DNA of 64,000 nt from NCBI GenBank assembly GCA_000469685.2, contig LS997564.1, forward strand, positions 8,148,591 through 8,212,590, read 5' to 3'. Positions 35,401-50,400 of the stretch are shown here, piece by piece. The notes below the pieces were generated by a model. It was not told the origin of the DNA. It worked only from the letters and a program-made list of their open reading frames with translations, and did not search any database. The first letter of the stretch is position 1. Every line of letters begins with the position of its first letter. This stretch comes from Haemonchus contortus. Lineage: Eukaryota > Nematoda > Chromadorea > Rhabditida > Trichostrongylidae. The position numbers and the translations under genes are program-made.

Positions 35401-38400
35401 TTGTAGTCATTGGTGGTTCGGCGGTGCTTGATCACTCCATTGTATTCAGCCCAGTCGTCGTCATCCTCAGATTTGTACTCCAGCACGTAGCCAATGACAT
35501 GGGCAGCCTGGAATCGAGGAGATCTTATAGTGGTGAGAACGAAAAGGCAGATAAGTAGTCCCCGGAAAGTCGCATACCTGTTCCTGTGGGACACCCTCGA
35601 AACGGAGAGTAATCGATTCGGGTTTCGTATCGATCACCTCGAGCTCTCGTTCCAACACGGGAATATCTGAAGAGGCACCTTTCGATTTGAGCCAACACTT
35701 GTGTCATTCTCAAGGTAATCAGTAAAACCTACTCTGTTGCTCCGTCCTAGCATTAAGTGGTTCCGACCATTCCGACCATGCCCCTCCCTCGGTATGGGCA
35801 GCAACCTAGGAATAGGTAGGTTTGCTCTACATATCTGACCTGAATCTTGTGCTAGGTCTCACCTGGATCTCATAGTCTTGCTCAGGATCGAGATCGTGTA
35901 CACGGAAGCACAAACGATCCCTCTTGGAGGCATCTGAACACTGCAATCGTTCCGCCTCGACTCGGACCTCCTTGAAGTTCAGCTGAAAAGGCGTGGCTTG
36001 AAAAATCCTTTACAAGTGGATTTTGGACACAATCTGGACTTTATACCTGTCCCGAAGGAGTATGTCTGATACGATAATAGTCGATGTTTCCATGAGGAGG
36101 TGATGGAGCAGCAAATGAAATCTCAAGTGCATGCGGGAATGCGCCCTCTTCTTGCAGATCGGAAGGTGCCGGTGGAGCAGCTGGATGTGTTATGAACCGA
36201 ACCCATTCCGAATATGGTCCTTCACCGACGGCATTTTGTGCTCGGACGCGAATTCTGAAAAGGGCATCTCGAGAAATTGGCCCTTGAGGGGAATAACTTC
36301 AGGAGATACCTGTATTCGTTGTATGGCACAAGATCGCTAAGTGTGAGTCTTTCAGTAGAGTGTTGGGATGTGAAATTCTCTCCCCAACGATCCAAACTCT
36401 CCAGTTCGTACTCATAACCGGTGATTTTGCCATTGCGCAGTTCACAGTCTGGCTGAGACCATGTGACGTCCGCTCGGTTCGATGTGACCGATCCAACTCT
36501 GGAATCGGAGTGTTCGGGAAGGCAGGGACCGAGGATACAGCGACTTCACTTACCGAACATTGATGGGAGGACCAGTGGGGGCAGCCTCCTCAGTAGTCAC
36601 CGTAATCACTTTCGATTGCGGACCAGCCATAGAGGTATGTGCAATCACATGAACTTCATAGGTGGAGTCGGGAAGTAGTCCATCCAATACCTGAGAAGGT
36701 CCACGATGCAGTGGGGCGGCTCTGTACTGAAGTCAGGACAGGAACTTACTTGAGTCTCGCTTCGAACGTGCTTCTGAATGGGGGTCGAAGTCCTTGGACC
36801 ACATTCTCCCATCGATTTCAGATTGTAGACGAGCGTATAACCAGTGATGACACCATTTGGATCAAGAGGAGGTCTCCATGAGGCTTCAATCGACGTTGGT
36901 CCCATAGGAACAGCTGTCATGTCTCTTACGGCTCCAGGAGCTCCTGCAAAGGCCACTGGTGTCAGTCCTTGAAGGTGAGTCTGTAAGTAGGGGACGAACC
37001 TTCGGCCGTGGTCAGTTCGAGTTCGTTACTCCAGCCAGAGGCTCCTGCGTCGTTTTCGGTACGAATGCGCACCTGCCACTTTGTATTCGACGGAGAATCG
37101 AAGATGTGTTCAATCGAAGAGCTGAAAACGAATTGAAATCCTTCAGGAGGAATTCCCAGAGCAAAACGAGGGAGCGCACCTGGGTAAATCGATCTGGGTA
37201 CGTGGTTGTGTGCCGTTAATATACTCCAGCTTGTAGCGAATATTCGAGCATAGCCATGAACCCTTGACGGGAGCTTGCCAGTTGACCCGTACCTGGAAGA
37301 AATCCGAATCACTTGGTATTCTGGGGGAGTAGGAGCACTGTGACTGTACCTGTACGTTGGATGGTGAAGCTAGGTTGACATTTGTTGGTGGAGACGTTGG
37401 TGGAGCACATCCTGTACGGCCTTGAGCTTCAGGCGAAGCTGCACCCACTCGCTGCTTGTGGTCGACTACCTGAATCCACCGTTTTCCACAGGCGTATCAC
37501 TGAGAGCCGGGAAGAAAAGGAAGAAGGTCATGCCTTAATGCGGACGAAGTAGAGAGTGTCAGCATCGAGCCCAGTCAGCTTCTTCAGATAGGACCGCTTC
37601 ACTGCATCGTGATGGGTGATTCCGCCAATTTCCTGCCAGATTGGGGTGTCGGAGTTTCTAAAAAACCAGCTGAGTTTGGGAAAAAGCTCTAAGAATTTTC
37701 CTTTGGCTACCTTATCTCAATGATATATCCCTTGACTCTGTTCTGAGAGTCCAAAACACCTGACCATTGCACATCTAGGGCAGAGGCTCCATCTGGGGTC
37801 ACCTGAACAAGTAATCAGTCAGGGTAAGTCCAGTAAAAGGGGGCGAACTTCGAACGAACTATTGGAGCAGCAACGATGACTGGAATCGCGAATGGATCAG
37901 TCGAATATCGAGTCCAGATCTCTCGACCGAAGCCTCTCTTCGAACCAGCTGCTATGGAGACGTTGTAGGATGTTTCGGGTTTGAGACCGTCGAATAGATA
38001 GGTGAGAGTGGGGTGATCGACGAGGTAGGTCTTACGCTGAAGTCACTTGTAAATAGCTCCCTTGGGACATGCAGAACAGACAGAACTTACCTCCTCGTTA
38101 GGTTCGTCAAGAGAAGCGATGGAGACCTTGTACTGAGTGATATGACCTTTAGGATCAATTGGTGGCACCCACTTAATATGAAGTGAATGATCGGTTTTCT
38201 CGATCAGATGAATCGCCCGTGGGGTATCGGGGAGAATTTGGAGTGTGTTAGCGATTACCAGCGACGACCATGGTCCATAGGTTCCTGTAAGGGAGTAGCA
38301 ATCAAACAGGAACTCTCGAAGTGCTCCAGCAGCTACGTACCTCCTTCAATTCGGGTAGCGACCTGCACTTTGTACTGGTTACCGGGTTCGAGACCGGTAA

Positions 38401-41400
38401 CGTTGTAACAGAAGCTAAAAGCATGAACCTAAATTTCAACTTGGAGATGGAAATGTAAGGAACTTACCGAGGACTCTCTGAAGGGCATTGAAGTGCCTCA
38501 TCTTTGACACCGTGCTGCTTTTCTTCCCATCTGTCTGTACCCAAGAGTTGATAACGAATCTTGTAAGCATCATGAGGACCATAGGGTGGATAGGGAGGTA
38601 GCCATGACACCTGGAATGCCATTATATGACCCTCCAGGACCAACAATTTATCCAAGGCGTGAAACTGTACCATGAAGAAGTCAGTGCCTTCTTGAGCGAC
38701 GACAAGATCCTGCGGTGGAAGCGGTGCGCTCGCCTTTGCGGTCATCACGTCGAGATTTTCCGTATTTGGACCTGGAATGGGGTAGTTCGATTCTCGGCCC
38801 CTCAGAAGAACGGTCTCCACCTTAACTGACCTCCACCGATGCTGTTATAGGCTCTCACACGCATGATGTACTTGGTGAAGGGTGTCAATCCATCTACCGT
38901 AATCTCCGTATCAGATGTGTTGGCTATTTGTCGCTCTAACTTCGCCCAGTCATCCTGAAAACATCCGAGGCATCTTCCACGCATTCATCTCCCGGAGAAT
39001 GACGCATTATCTTACCTGACCAAGAATTTCGTACTCATAATTGACAATATGTCCGTGACGCTGGGAGCAGTCAACTGGTTCCCATTGGAAGGACAAGGAT
39101 CGCTCGAGGGCATAGGTGAGCTCAAGATTGAGAGGTGGTGATGAGGGAGGCTGCTGCTCTGTCGACACCTCCTTCGTCTCCTCCGGACCCAATTCGGTTG
39201 TTCGCGCTCTGACTCGAACCTGAATAGGACTGTGATGAGAGTATACTACAAGGCAACCATGAACTCTACCTACCTCATATAGCGAGTACGGTAGCAGTCC
39301 AGTAATGGTATAGTCAAGATCTTTGTGGTTGTAGACAGTGACGAAATCGCGAGATACATCTCGAGGTTCTTCTTCAGGACAAGCCAGACGATGTTTCAAT
39401 CTGAATACGGGGCAGATAGTTCATCGTGTGGGTGGTCCTGAAGCTCAAAGACAAACCTGTAGCTGATATCGTAGCCGACAATGGTGCCTCTCTGGACGAG
39501 TGGTGCCAACCACTGTACATGGACCTCGTTTGGTGACAGTGCCTTGACCCTGAGATCACGCACAGCTCCTGGAGCTCCCTGACGGGTCGTCACTCTCTGT
39601 TCGGATGACCATCGACTGAAAAAGTTTTAGCAGAACAATTATGATTTCTCGGAAATTTTGAGATCTCACCTGGATCCGACTTGATTGGTTGCTCGAAGTT
39701 TGATTACCCAGCGTTGGTTGGGTTCCGCTGGGAAGGTGTACTCGGTCTGATCACCTGGCACGGGCAGTATCTGAATAACAAGTATGAGAACGGAGCTGAA
39801 AACGGTATTATTTGAAATAACCTTCTCGGGTTCGTTCCCAATGCGGTAACTGATCTCGACATTCATCTGGTCGCACATCCAAGTGTCTTTGGCCGGGCGA
39901 GACCACGATACACGAACGTCGTTGGTCGAGGGAGCATCCACTCGAATTCCCTTCAGAAAAAAGTCTCGAAAACTGTTGGGTATATGCAGGACTTACACGG
40001 GAAAGGCTGTACCTGTGGTGGATTGGGTGGTGGACTGCACTTGGTTCGACCACGGACTTCTGGAGACGGATTTGACTGTTCGTTCTGCTGCGAAACGACA
40101 CGAACTCGAAGGTCGATGACGTTGTTGGTAGGCAGGCCATCAACGGTAGCCGTATAGGTTGTCTGTGCTGGATGTGCCGGAATGCGACGTGGATGCTGTT
40201 GCCAAGCGCTGCCTTCGAGCCTGCAGAACCCATTTTTAAAGTTAGGCCTGGTAATGACTGAAGAGTGAGTAATGAGTGAAAGGAAGGCTTCGTTCAAACC
40301 AACGCACTTGTACTCGACGATAAATCCTCCAGCTTCACGATTTCTGCTATCCCATTCAATGGTGACAGACGTGGCCTCCTCTGCGATTACTCGTGGCGCT
40401 ACTGCCAGGGCTGTCAATGGAGCTGCATCTGTCCACATTGTCACCTGTGTGCCCTGAAATTGTACGCATAGTTGGGAACCATGGAGGAAAGTGTGGGAAA
40501 ACTTATCAAACGAACCCCACACAGCTCCTTGTTGGTAGCCGCTTGTACTGTGACATTGTACTGGGTACGAGGGCGAAGGTTGTCGATCCTGAAAAGCTAT
40601 CTTCTTCAGGGACCTCAAATTCTTAGAACGAAATCCGTGACACTCTGACAACTGCCAGTGCGAACTGTTCCGTTTCAAGCTGTATTCGATGTATTCGCCG
40701 TGCACTCGGTTTTCACTCAGAATTATGGTGGTATTTGAGAACGTATTTGGCCGGGGCAATATTGTACAGTGTTTTTACCCTGCTCAGCAAGTACCTAGTC
40801 GGGAAGAATGGGTGCTCTCGTGTAACACAGAGGATTTGATCCATTGACTCTAAGCGTGAGGTTGCAGCCCTAAGGGCACTGCGCCACTTCCGCTCGGTGG
40901 AAACGATTGCGTGTACCTCGTTACTGGAGGAGCTTCTCTGATGATGACCCAATTTTACTTAATGACATCTTTAGGATCCCCAGAGTGGGATCGGGAGTCC
41001 AGAGCCCATATTTCCCAATGGCTCTTGGGCCTGTGGTCGACATTCTGACCTCGCAGGCCAGAAAAGTTGATTGAGAATGCTTCAAAGTCAGCTCACCTGT
41101 ACTGATAGGTGTTCCGGTCGACATTAAACGTTTGTGCTCGAGACGACCCGTCTACAGGCTCGACGTGAAGGCGGAATGAAGTTACACGATTACGATCACC
41201 TGGACGTACCGTCCACGAAATTGTCAGTGAGCTCTCGGTACCGCCAATCTGAAATAATGGGTTCAGCTGTGTGGGTGGTCTGACAGCCTGCACAAAGGAA
41301 CCGCAGACTGGCGCTAAAACAGCTGTCCCTAGTCATTTACTGCTTTTGGACATACCTTGTCGATGGTGAGAATCTGTACAGCCTCATCGGTGACTTTGGT

Positions 41401-44400
41401 ACGCTCGGGTTGTGACCACGGCGACCATCCACGGTCCGTGACGTGAGCAGCCACCTAAGCAACCAAACTTTGACAAGGGCATCCCTTCCTCTTCAAAAAT
41501 CCCTAGTAACTCATTATTTGCGACTTTCCCACCTGGAAGTCATAGGTCTGTTCTGGTTGCAAGTTATCTATTCGTCCGCAGTGCATTCTGGTCCCTGGTG
41601 GAGGTGTTGGCAATTGCTGACTCTCCAGAATTCTTGCCTGGCATGGGCTGACAGCTGGAAACTGTCTTTCCTAAACAAAAACCACATTTAGGGTTGCGAC
41701 GAGGGCAATTATTATACATCACCTTCCTTACCTGGTAATTTTGGGAACCGGCTGGTGAGTAACGGCACTTGTACTTGTCGATGTAGCCACTTTGTGGATG
41801 TGGAGACTGCCATACTACGTGGGCATTGTCTGCTCCCGTATTGATAACCCTTACGAAAGGTGGGGCCTGAAAAACGTCTAAGTTAGATACTTTAATGAGT
41901 GCACATGGTTTTCTTATAGACGAGTTTCTTACAGTGACTGTCTGGGTAGCTGCCGTCTGGAATGCGACATCTGAGGACCATGGGCCTGGGCCGCGACTGG
42001 TATAGGCTCGAACCTGAAACCACCACATACTAGAACGGGTAAAACAGCAAAGGAGATTCTCCGCAACAAGTTCCCTGGATGTCAGACCTTGATGTTGTAT
42101 CTGGTGAAGGGTTGGAGACCGGTAATTTGAGCTCTCGTTCCACGGACAGTGTTGGCGAGTCGTTGAGGTTGAGCTCGTCGATCAGCCGGTGTCACTTCGT
42201 ACTCGTACTCGGTGATCTCACCATTGGTCTGCAATTCCCATCTTTTGTTTCCTTCCTGGCCCAGAACGAAAAATTGGAGCTCACCTGTAGACAAGGTGGG
42301 GCTTGCCAGCTCACACTGGCGTCGGTCTCTCGAGCTTCTTCGACTCTCAGGTAAAGTGGTGGAGCAGACGGTACCGACTGCTCGGTCTGTACTTCTTGCA
42401 TTACACGCTCACCAGCGATTGTGGTTTTGGCTGCGACGCCAACTCTGTAAAGAGCATTGTAGAGACGGGCAGTAGCAGAAAGTCCATATTAAGGACATAC
42501 CGGTAACGAGAATGTGGATGGAGTCCGGTAATCACATGGTTGGGTGAAGTGACGGAGAGTGTTCGTGGCGCATCTTGTTGTTGGTCGCACATGCCTCTGG
42601 AAAAGCATAATTTTAAGCGAATCGTCCTGAACCCTCATTGTTCCAGCTCATCCAGAGTCACTTACTTGCTAACCAGCTGATAGGTGATTTCATACTGAGT
42701 GATCAGCCCATTTGGATTAATCGGAGGTCTCCAACTGACTTGCAACCGATCGGGTCCAACTGGTTGCACTCGGAGGTCGACAACAGGACCAGGTGAAGCA
42801 TCCTAGATCAGAAACGATCAGAATTCTGAGAGCGATGGAGTTACCGATCAGCTTACCTGAGTCTGGGCAGTTTCCGTGCGAGACCACTGCGTCTCTCCGG
42901 CTGGATTAGCTGCCTGTACTTCGAAGCTCCATCTGTAGTGATCAGAATGATCAGATGTAACCGCTCAGGCAATACCGGGACTTACCTCGTGTAAGGGTCC
43001 GACTCGAATACGACCGAATTCTCTCCTTGGGTCAAGTTCTTGAAACCCTGATTCTTCGGGGTACTGTACTTTACTATATACCACATACGATCACAGTTCC
43101 ATTCGGACTCATGTAGTGGAGCCCATGTGAGCCTGATTTGAGTGGGCCCGATGGGTGACACCTGCAATCCGGTATTAGTAACGACTAACAAACCTAACAA
43201 GAAGGAAGTTACCTGAAGATTAGTTGGGGCACGTCGTGGAGGCTGGCAAGTGGACTGAGTCTGCACTTGGACAATCGGCGATGTGAACGCGATGTTACGA
43301 TTCCTGTCACGGACGACGATGCGGACCTATATTTCCTCAGTAAAGTAGGGTCTGGGGATGAGCTCGTGTTTGCAACCAAACCTGATAGGTGTGTCCTTTT
43401 GGAAGTTCGCCAAGATCGATGGTATATGGTCGCTGCCATCCAGAAAATGGAATCTAAATGGAGATATTGGAGGTCGGCCGACTTTGGTTTTGCTACAGTA
43501 TGGGCGATACGGTAGGAATGGGAGTTCGATCGGCCACTTTCAGTCACTTACGGGATTTCTGTGCTGTCTCCATTCCGTTTCAGTGGTTGTTTTCCATTCA
43601 AGAATGAAGCTCTCAATCTGATCGTCAACATTCTCCCTTGACTGCCAAGTGATAATTGGATTTCCTTGTCTGAAAAACCAAGATCCACAAGCCGAATAGT
43701 GGGCGAAATCCCTGAAATTTTCCGAGCACCCACCGATAGGCAATATTCGGTCCGACAATAAGTTCGCCTCCAGGAGGAGTTCGGACTTCAGCGGCAGGAG
43801 TCCAAGCGGAATGTCCAGCTGAGTTCTTAGCTCGGATTCGAACCGACCTGAAATAAAATCGGTCCGAGCGCTACGACGGAGTCTTTGCGGTATGAACTAA
43901 CCATTGTTGATTTGGGCGACTGGGGAAGATATGGCTTGTCTGACCACCAGGTACACTTACTGGCGGTATCCCTTGAGGCTCGACAACCTAAAGGGCAGCT
44001 TTTTTATTCCAGCCCCGACTGAATGTTTGAATTTTTAATAAAACATGAATACCTGAATTTCATATTGTATGTCTGCACATCCCCATGTGCTCTGGGGAGG
44101 CAAAGCCCATTGCACTCGTACATGGGAAGCATCCGGTGCCTGCACTTGAAGATGTGACGGGGGATGTGAGGGAGCTGAACAATTCGACTGGATAAGCAAT
44201 CTTGAGCCAATTCTGAAGACCGTGGGGACAAACCTGTACAGCTACTCCTTGCTGATGCTTCGGGACTGACATACATCACATAGGAATTTCTGTCAAGGAC
44301 CTGCAAAAAAGTGCCTTATTGTTGTCAGTGGGACCATATCTACGGAATTTACCTGAATGTGAACGGCATAGGTATGACCCTTTTGAAGTCCGGTGAGCGT

Positions 44401-47400
44401 TTGAGAGTAATCTTGGTTGTCACCCACATACGGAACGATTTGGCTAAAGAAGTAGGGTCTAGCCCACAAGGTAATTGTCACAGACGGCTGAAAAAATCGT
44501 ACCCGTAGGGATTCCATCCAGAGCTCTCCGTTCGGAATTGCAGACGGTAGCCGAATACGCCACGTCCATCGCCTTCACTTCTCCATTCGACATGAAGATC
44601 GTTCCCACGAGCTTCCACCCTTGGGGCAGATACGAGCGCTGAAGGAGCATATGTCAGTGACGGCTACCGTACTAGTACTGGAGCACTCCATGCGAGTGTT
44701 AGTATGAATAGCATTCCACAGCAGCATTTGTTATGGAAATGAAGAAACTAGAAGAGAAGTTTAGGGCGATAGGGAGGAGTACTAAGAGGGAAGAGGACAG
44801 GAACCATAGGTACGCCCATGAGGCGTAGCACTGATTGGCTGTAACTACTATTGTGTGTGTGGCACGCTACCTCCTCCAACTTCGAGGTACCGATAGGACG
44901 CTGAGGATCGCTGTGATTCCGAACGACACCAAAAATCCGTTCGTGGGTCGCATATACTGCGACGACGATGTTTACGGGCTAAACATCAGAACCTCTACGA
45001 GAGATCATTTCAAATGAATTCTAGCCAGTAAGAAGAACAATGGAGAGAATCAACAGCACTGAAATTGGTAGCGGAGGATCCAGAGTTGGCAAAATACCAA
45101 TTAAATTATTATTAATGTTTTTGTAAAAGTGTAGGAGTCAGTTGTCCAGCCATTGACCCGGAGAAAGTCGTTATTTTCGTTATTTTTACCAACGACCATA
45201 CTGCATACGATCTATCTCATAATCAGTTGGCATTTTATGGAACATACGCTGGTGGATTACAACAACATAAAAGACTGTGACTTTGGACAAGTACAGGACG
45301 AGGCTGAGGACCAGAATGTCGGGTGCTGTGCCCATGTCCATTCCTGGGGCATTCAAAGCCCTGGTCCTTACTCAAAATGAAACCGTGGGAAATGACTCAC
45401 ATTGTTGTGCACTGGTGAAGATGGCTTGTTGTGAAGCTGGCCCAGATCCTGCAGAATTGACGGCCCGTACCTGAATGAATAAGGGATTACATTTAAGAAT
45501 ACCCATAGGTTCGAATTTTCAAAGGTCTCGCCCTACCTCAACACGCCAATCACCTCGGGCAGGGCCCTCAATGTCATAGCTGCGTTCACTTCCAGGCGCT
45601 CGATGACTTATAGGGGCGCCATTCTGAAATTTCGTCGATGAATAAATTCTAAGAAGGTCATAAGGTCCGTGATACGTACCTGAATGCCTGAGATGAAGAA
45701 ATATGTCTGACAGGCTGGATCTTCAGTGGGGAATGTCCACGAAATTCGTACTCGATCCTCAGAGACTCTATCCAGGCGCACATTTTCGGGAGACATTGGA
45801 GCTGAAACCGAGGATTCAGGGATGTTGCTTTTGCTTGGGAATCCTTCTACTGCCAAATCGCTTACTTTGACATGAGACTGAGAAGCTCGTGCTCGGTGAG
45901 GTGGCGACGGTGTTACCACTGCCGTCTATCGCTCTCACTCTGAGGTAATACGTTGCTACTGGCACAGGACCAAGTGACTGACGGAAATGCGACTGTGATG
46001 GTTCGACACGGGTCATTGCGCCATGCTCTGTCCATTCACGGTCTCCATCCCTTCGGATGTCCACCTGAAACCACAGCCATTAGATTTTTATTGATGGCCT
46101 GCAGAGCAGTACTGTACGTACCTGATAGCCGAGCAGTCGTGAGTTGTCTCCCGTGGTGGACCAGTAGACGACATTTCTGGGACCTTGTTGTTCAATACGG
46201 GGCTGGCTAAGGCCTACTTGAAGATGGGACGGTTGCTCAACTCCAGCTGAAAAATCGAGGTTATGTGACTGCAAATGGTTCAGGACTTGAATGGAACCCA
46301 GCACATTCTCAACAGAACGGCACACATACAGTGACGCTGTTATGAGAACTCACAGAACATAAAAGTGGGAGCAAGCTTGACAGAAAACACAGAACGAAAG
46401 TGGACTGGGCAAAGTCGATGAAGCTTTAATTTCGTCTTCGTTTGGGTCTTGGTTGTGATCGACAGAAATTAAAAGGACGGGTGTGGTACAGTTGAATCGA
46501 AATTGTCGCTTCGCGGCGAGAGCGACGTCGCGCACGAAGGAGAATGAAGCAGAAGCAGCGCAGCGAGGCGAGGCGAGCAAAAGAAGTCACAGTAGAATCA
46601 TGTCAAAAATTATTATCGCATATCGATTGAGCTGTGTGAAGGACGCTAGAACTGCAAAAACGAGGCAACTAGTTAGCGACTGCCGCGTGCGGTGAATCGA
46701 TTACACAAAATCAATTCAATTGCCCATCCCCCTACATCCAAATATTTAGGTAATTTACAAAAGCGTTTGAAAGAAAGGGTGGTGTTACAGAAGTAAAGCA
46801 AGTGCGATGTTAGTATACCTAAATGCATGAGCGAGAAATGAATCGTGCTACCCGGATCGTGAACATCTCCATCGGTCAGGTTATATGACACCTAAAGCGT
46901 AACTGTCAGTACGAAGCAGTCTAGCGTACTCCATAGCATCGAGCAGTACCCGGCTGATGTAATGTACGCCAAAGTAAAGACGTTGAAGTCGGTAGCAGTA
47001 ATCGACTGGATCCAATCGAAGGCTTTGAGGACATTGAAAGTCCTCAGGACAGCCATAGATTCGGGTCCAACGGTTTGAATTTCGTTCCTTGTACGCGACT
47101 CTGTAACGCTGAACAGTGCTGTTAGTTGTCTCAAGACGATGTTAATTGCCAGTGTAGGTCTTGAATGGAAAACCAATGCAATGACGTACTTGAACAAGGC
47201 AATACGGTTAGAATGTTGTGCAAGTGGCATCCAAACAAGATAGACATCCGGTGGGGACAGGACAACACGAACTTTTAGATGGTTAGTTTCGTCTGGAACG
47301 TTATGTGGCCCGCACCGAGAAGTTAGTGAACCATGGTGGCCGGAATAGAAGGCACTACCTGTTATCAAGTGTTTCTCCTGGCGTTTTTGACGTCGCAACA

Positions 47401-50400
47401 CTCGGATGTTAGTCAGAGTTAAAGGCTTCAAATCTGTGATTGTGATTAGTATGAAGTAAGGAAACCAAAGTAGGTTAGTGGTTAATTAGCCATCCCTTCG
47501 AGGAAATGGGCAAAAATCTTCGAAAAAACGGACCAGTCAAAGAGCCTTCTGGGGTAGTGGCCACATCGATGACGGTGCTCCATGGAGAATGCCCGTTCGC
47601 ATTACGGGATCGAACCCGGAATGAGTATCGAGTAGATGGGTGCAGTTCAGGAATTGCCACCGTGGTACCACCGATGTATGAAGCTCCACTGTGGGGTGTT
47701 TGCTGATCGGATTGGTGGATCTGTAAAGGTTGGAATCAGATTATTCCCTGTAAATGGAAATTGGAGAGTCCTGGGGCGTAACTACCCACAAGATATTCAT
47801 ATCCATCAATCGGAGCAACACTCTCGTCACAGTCGGGCTTGCTCCAACTGAATCGCAACACGGTTGGCTCAGCCAATTCGACAGTAATCTGGAACGTTCC
47901 ATTGGACTTACATTTCAGTTCGGGGATTCATGAGAACTGACCTCTGCGGGTATTCCTGCCGTTCCGACACAGGCGTTGGCAGCAGCCTCGCCCATGGTGA
48001 CTTCCTCGGTTCTTCCAATAACTTCATTATCCGGTCCGATCGTCAACAGACGTACAGTGAATACCGAAATGCCTGGTATGGGAGGAAGTGACACACTGAA
48101 GGTATCACCATCTTCTTCGACATCCGCTTCGTCTACACTTCTCCAGAAGGTCTCGTTTGGAAGTCTGTACTCGACCACAAATTTGGTACCGGGCTTCGCT
48201 GTCGCCGGTCGTTGCCAGTGCACTACAAGTTCTCCTTCCTCATCAACAACCTGCAACGTTTCGATTACTTCCAAGGTCCCTACAGTCCCTACAAGTATCC
48301 CTTACGAACCTGAGGCTTTTCTCTCCAGCTCTCTACAGGTTGCTCAGTGGTTTCTGTCTCCAGATGGTATACCTGAATCAGAAATTTTGTGGGCTATCCG
48401 TATATCAGCTGATGGGGAACATACCAGTTTCGGTTCATGGTCAGCGAAGGCGATAACTCCTATGATGTACTTTGTACCGGGTAGAAGTCCTGCTAGGGTG
48501 TGGCCAGACACATAGGGTGGAACCCGAGCTCGTTCCACGCGACGCGATTCTGGTAGCAGCTCTACAGCCGTCACCTAAAGCAACTTCTTTTAGGGTACCG
48601 TTTCGTGGTCAGAATTCGAGCCTAAGCGTACCTCGTAATGCTGGGCACGATCATCACTGATCGGATTCCACGTGAAGTGTAGTTCGGAATCGGTTCGGTA
48701 AACGAGGCGAATGTCATTCGAAACAGGAACACCTAAATGGGAGAGCTCCATAGCAGGGATTCCCCAGAAGCACAGTCAGCCGGACTCACTTTCGCCTTGT
48801 GTTCTTGCCTGCATGAGATCGGAATTCCATGGGCCAATCCTACGTTGTCGATCAACGGCTCGGATTCTGAATGGGATAAGTTCAATGACAGATTCAGAAG
48901 ACGTCAAAATGACATCCAGAAATCGAACTTGATGTTGTAGTTGGTCGCTGGCAGAAGGTTGGTAACGGAAACATGCGGTTGTGTGACGGTTTGTCGATGC
49001 ACGTCAAACGGAACCTCTTCACCGATCAATTCCACCTGGAACCATGATACACCTCAGCTGCATTGGTTCCATTGGAAATGCCTAACCCATACCTGATATT
49101 CTCCTATGGAGCCACATTCAGGTGCATCCCACTTGATGGCCAGAGAATACTGTCCTTCGTGGGTGATCTCCAGATGACGAGGTGCCGTCAGATCATCTGA
49201 AACAACGAGTTATTCACGATTGAAAGCGATCAGACCCTCCCATAGCCAAATTCTGTTTCGCTGACGGCGTCGATGAAGGAGCGGCTGTTGTTCTGACGCG
49301 ACCTCCTAACAAACAGAATTTTGGACTTGCCAGACTGTTGGGGGAAAACACTAGCTCTTGTTGGGACCACTAATGGGGATGGATGAAGTAGCTTTAGTCT
49401 TGGTAATTTAGCCCAAAAAATCGCTCTTCACACTTGGCCCCGTTTTCAAAAAGTTTTCGACACCTACACGGACCAGTGTATCTTCATTCGGAGTGAACAG
49501 TGGCTCCGAATCAAATCTAAATGATAAAATAATGAATTTTCGGATTATTTCCTCCCATCCCTCCCCTTTTCTACTCATGTTTTCTTGAACAGTTTTTCGA
49601 TTTGCTTCGATTATCAATAGGAGTCCTGAGGGCACTTGAATGTTTGTCTGCCCCAGAAAAGGACTTCCATGGTCTGGTCAATGTACAAGTAAATATTGTC
49701 TTCCAAAATTTAGCTCTCCCTGATAACAATTAATCGACTAGGAACTCGATATGAAAGATCGATTTCATAGGGTAGTATTGATACGGGATGTGATCTTCAG
49801 AGACTAGCCCAGGATGATCGATCAGTCCGGGAGCCACGCCACTTCGGATTACCCGTCTTCTAACGAGGTCAATGGCTTCTCCACAATTTATTTGAGTATG
49901 AAGCTGGTTACTGTCATTTCCTACAGTTCAGAGTTCAACGGCACGGTCTTGGAAAAGGTATAGGAGAAGGACAAGTCTAAAGGTAGGCTCATATTGGTCC
50001 ATCTAGATCGTTTCTTTGAGTTGAAGACGTGTTCTTTTCAGACTAGCAATTACGATTCCGATTTTATGGCTGACCATGGAGCGATCTCTCTAATCTGGGA
50101 ACTGATGAGGACGGTAGTAATGAATGAGCTGAAGGAAGGTAACAGGTAAGAATCATACTTGTTAACCTTACTGGCTTTGCTCAGAAAGACGTCAGGGAAC
50201 TAATTGGTAAGTCTTTCGGGGGCTCTGGGAGAAACTTCATTCTTGACGTTGCCCTTCATGAATAGGGCTGAAAAGCATCTCAAATGACATTTGTTATTAA
50301 GCCGATTATGACTGATAGTTAAGACGGAGGAGGTGTGGTACTATTCTTCTTGTCTGGTCTCAGGACCGAGATGAAGATCGATAGCCCTCGAACCAACTGG

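Noticed and set aside
38611..38771. Reading exons 52 and 53 as one continuous exon
   Set aside because: The frame is open, but it would insert 20 residues into the conserved VSW strand. A GTACAG donor and ATTCCAG acceptor restore FFMVSWLPP.
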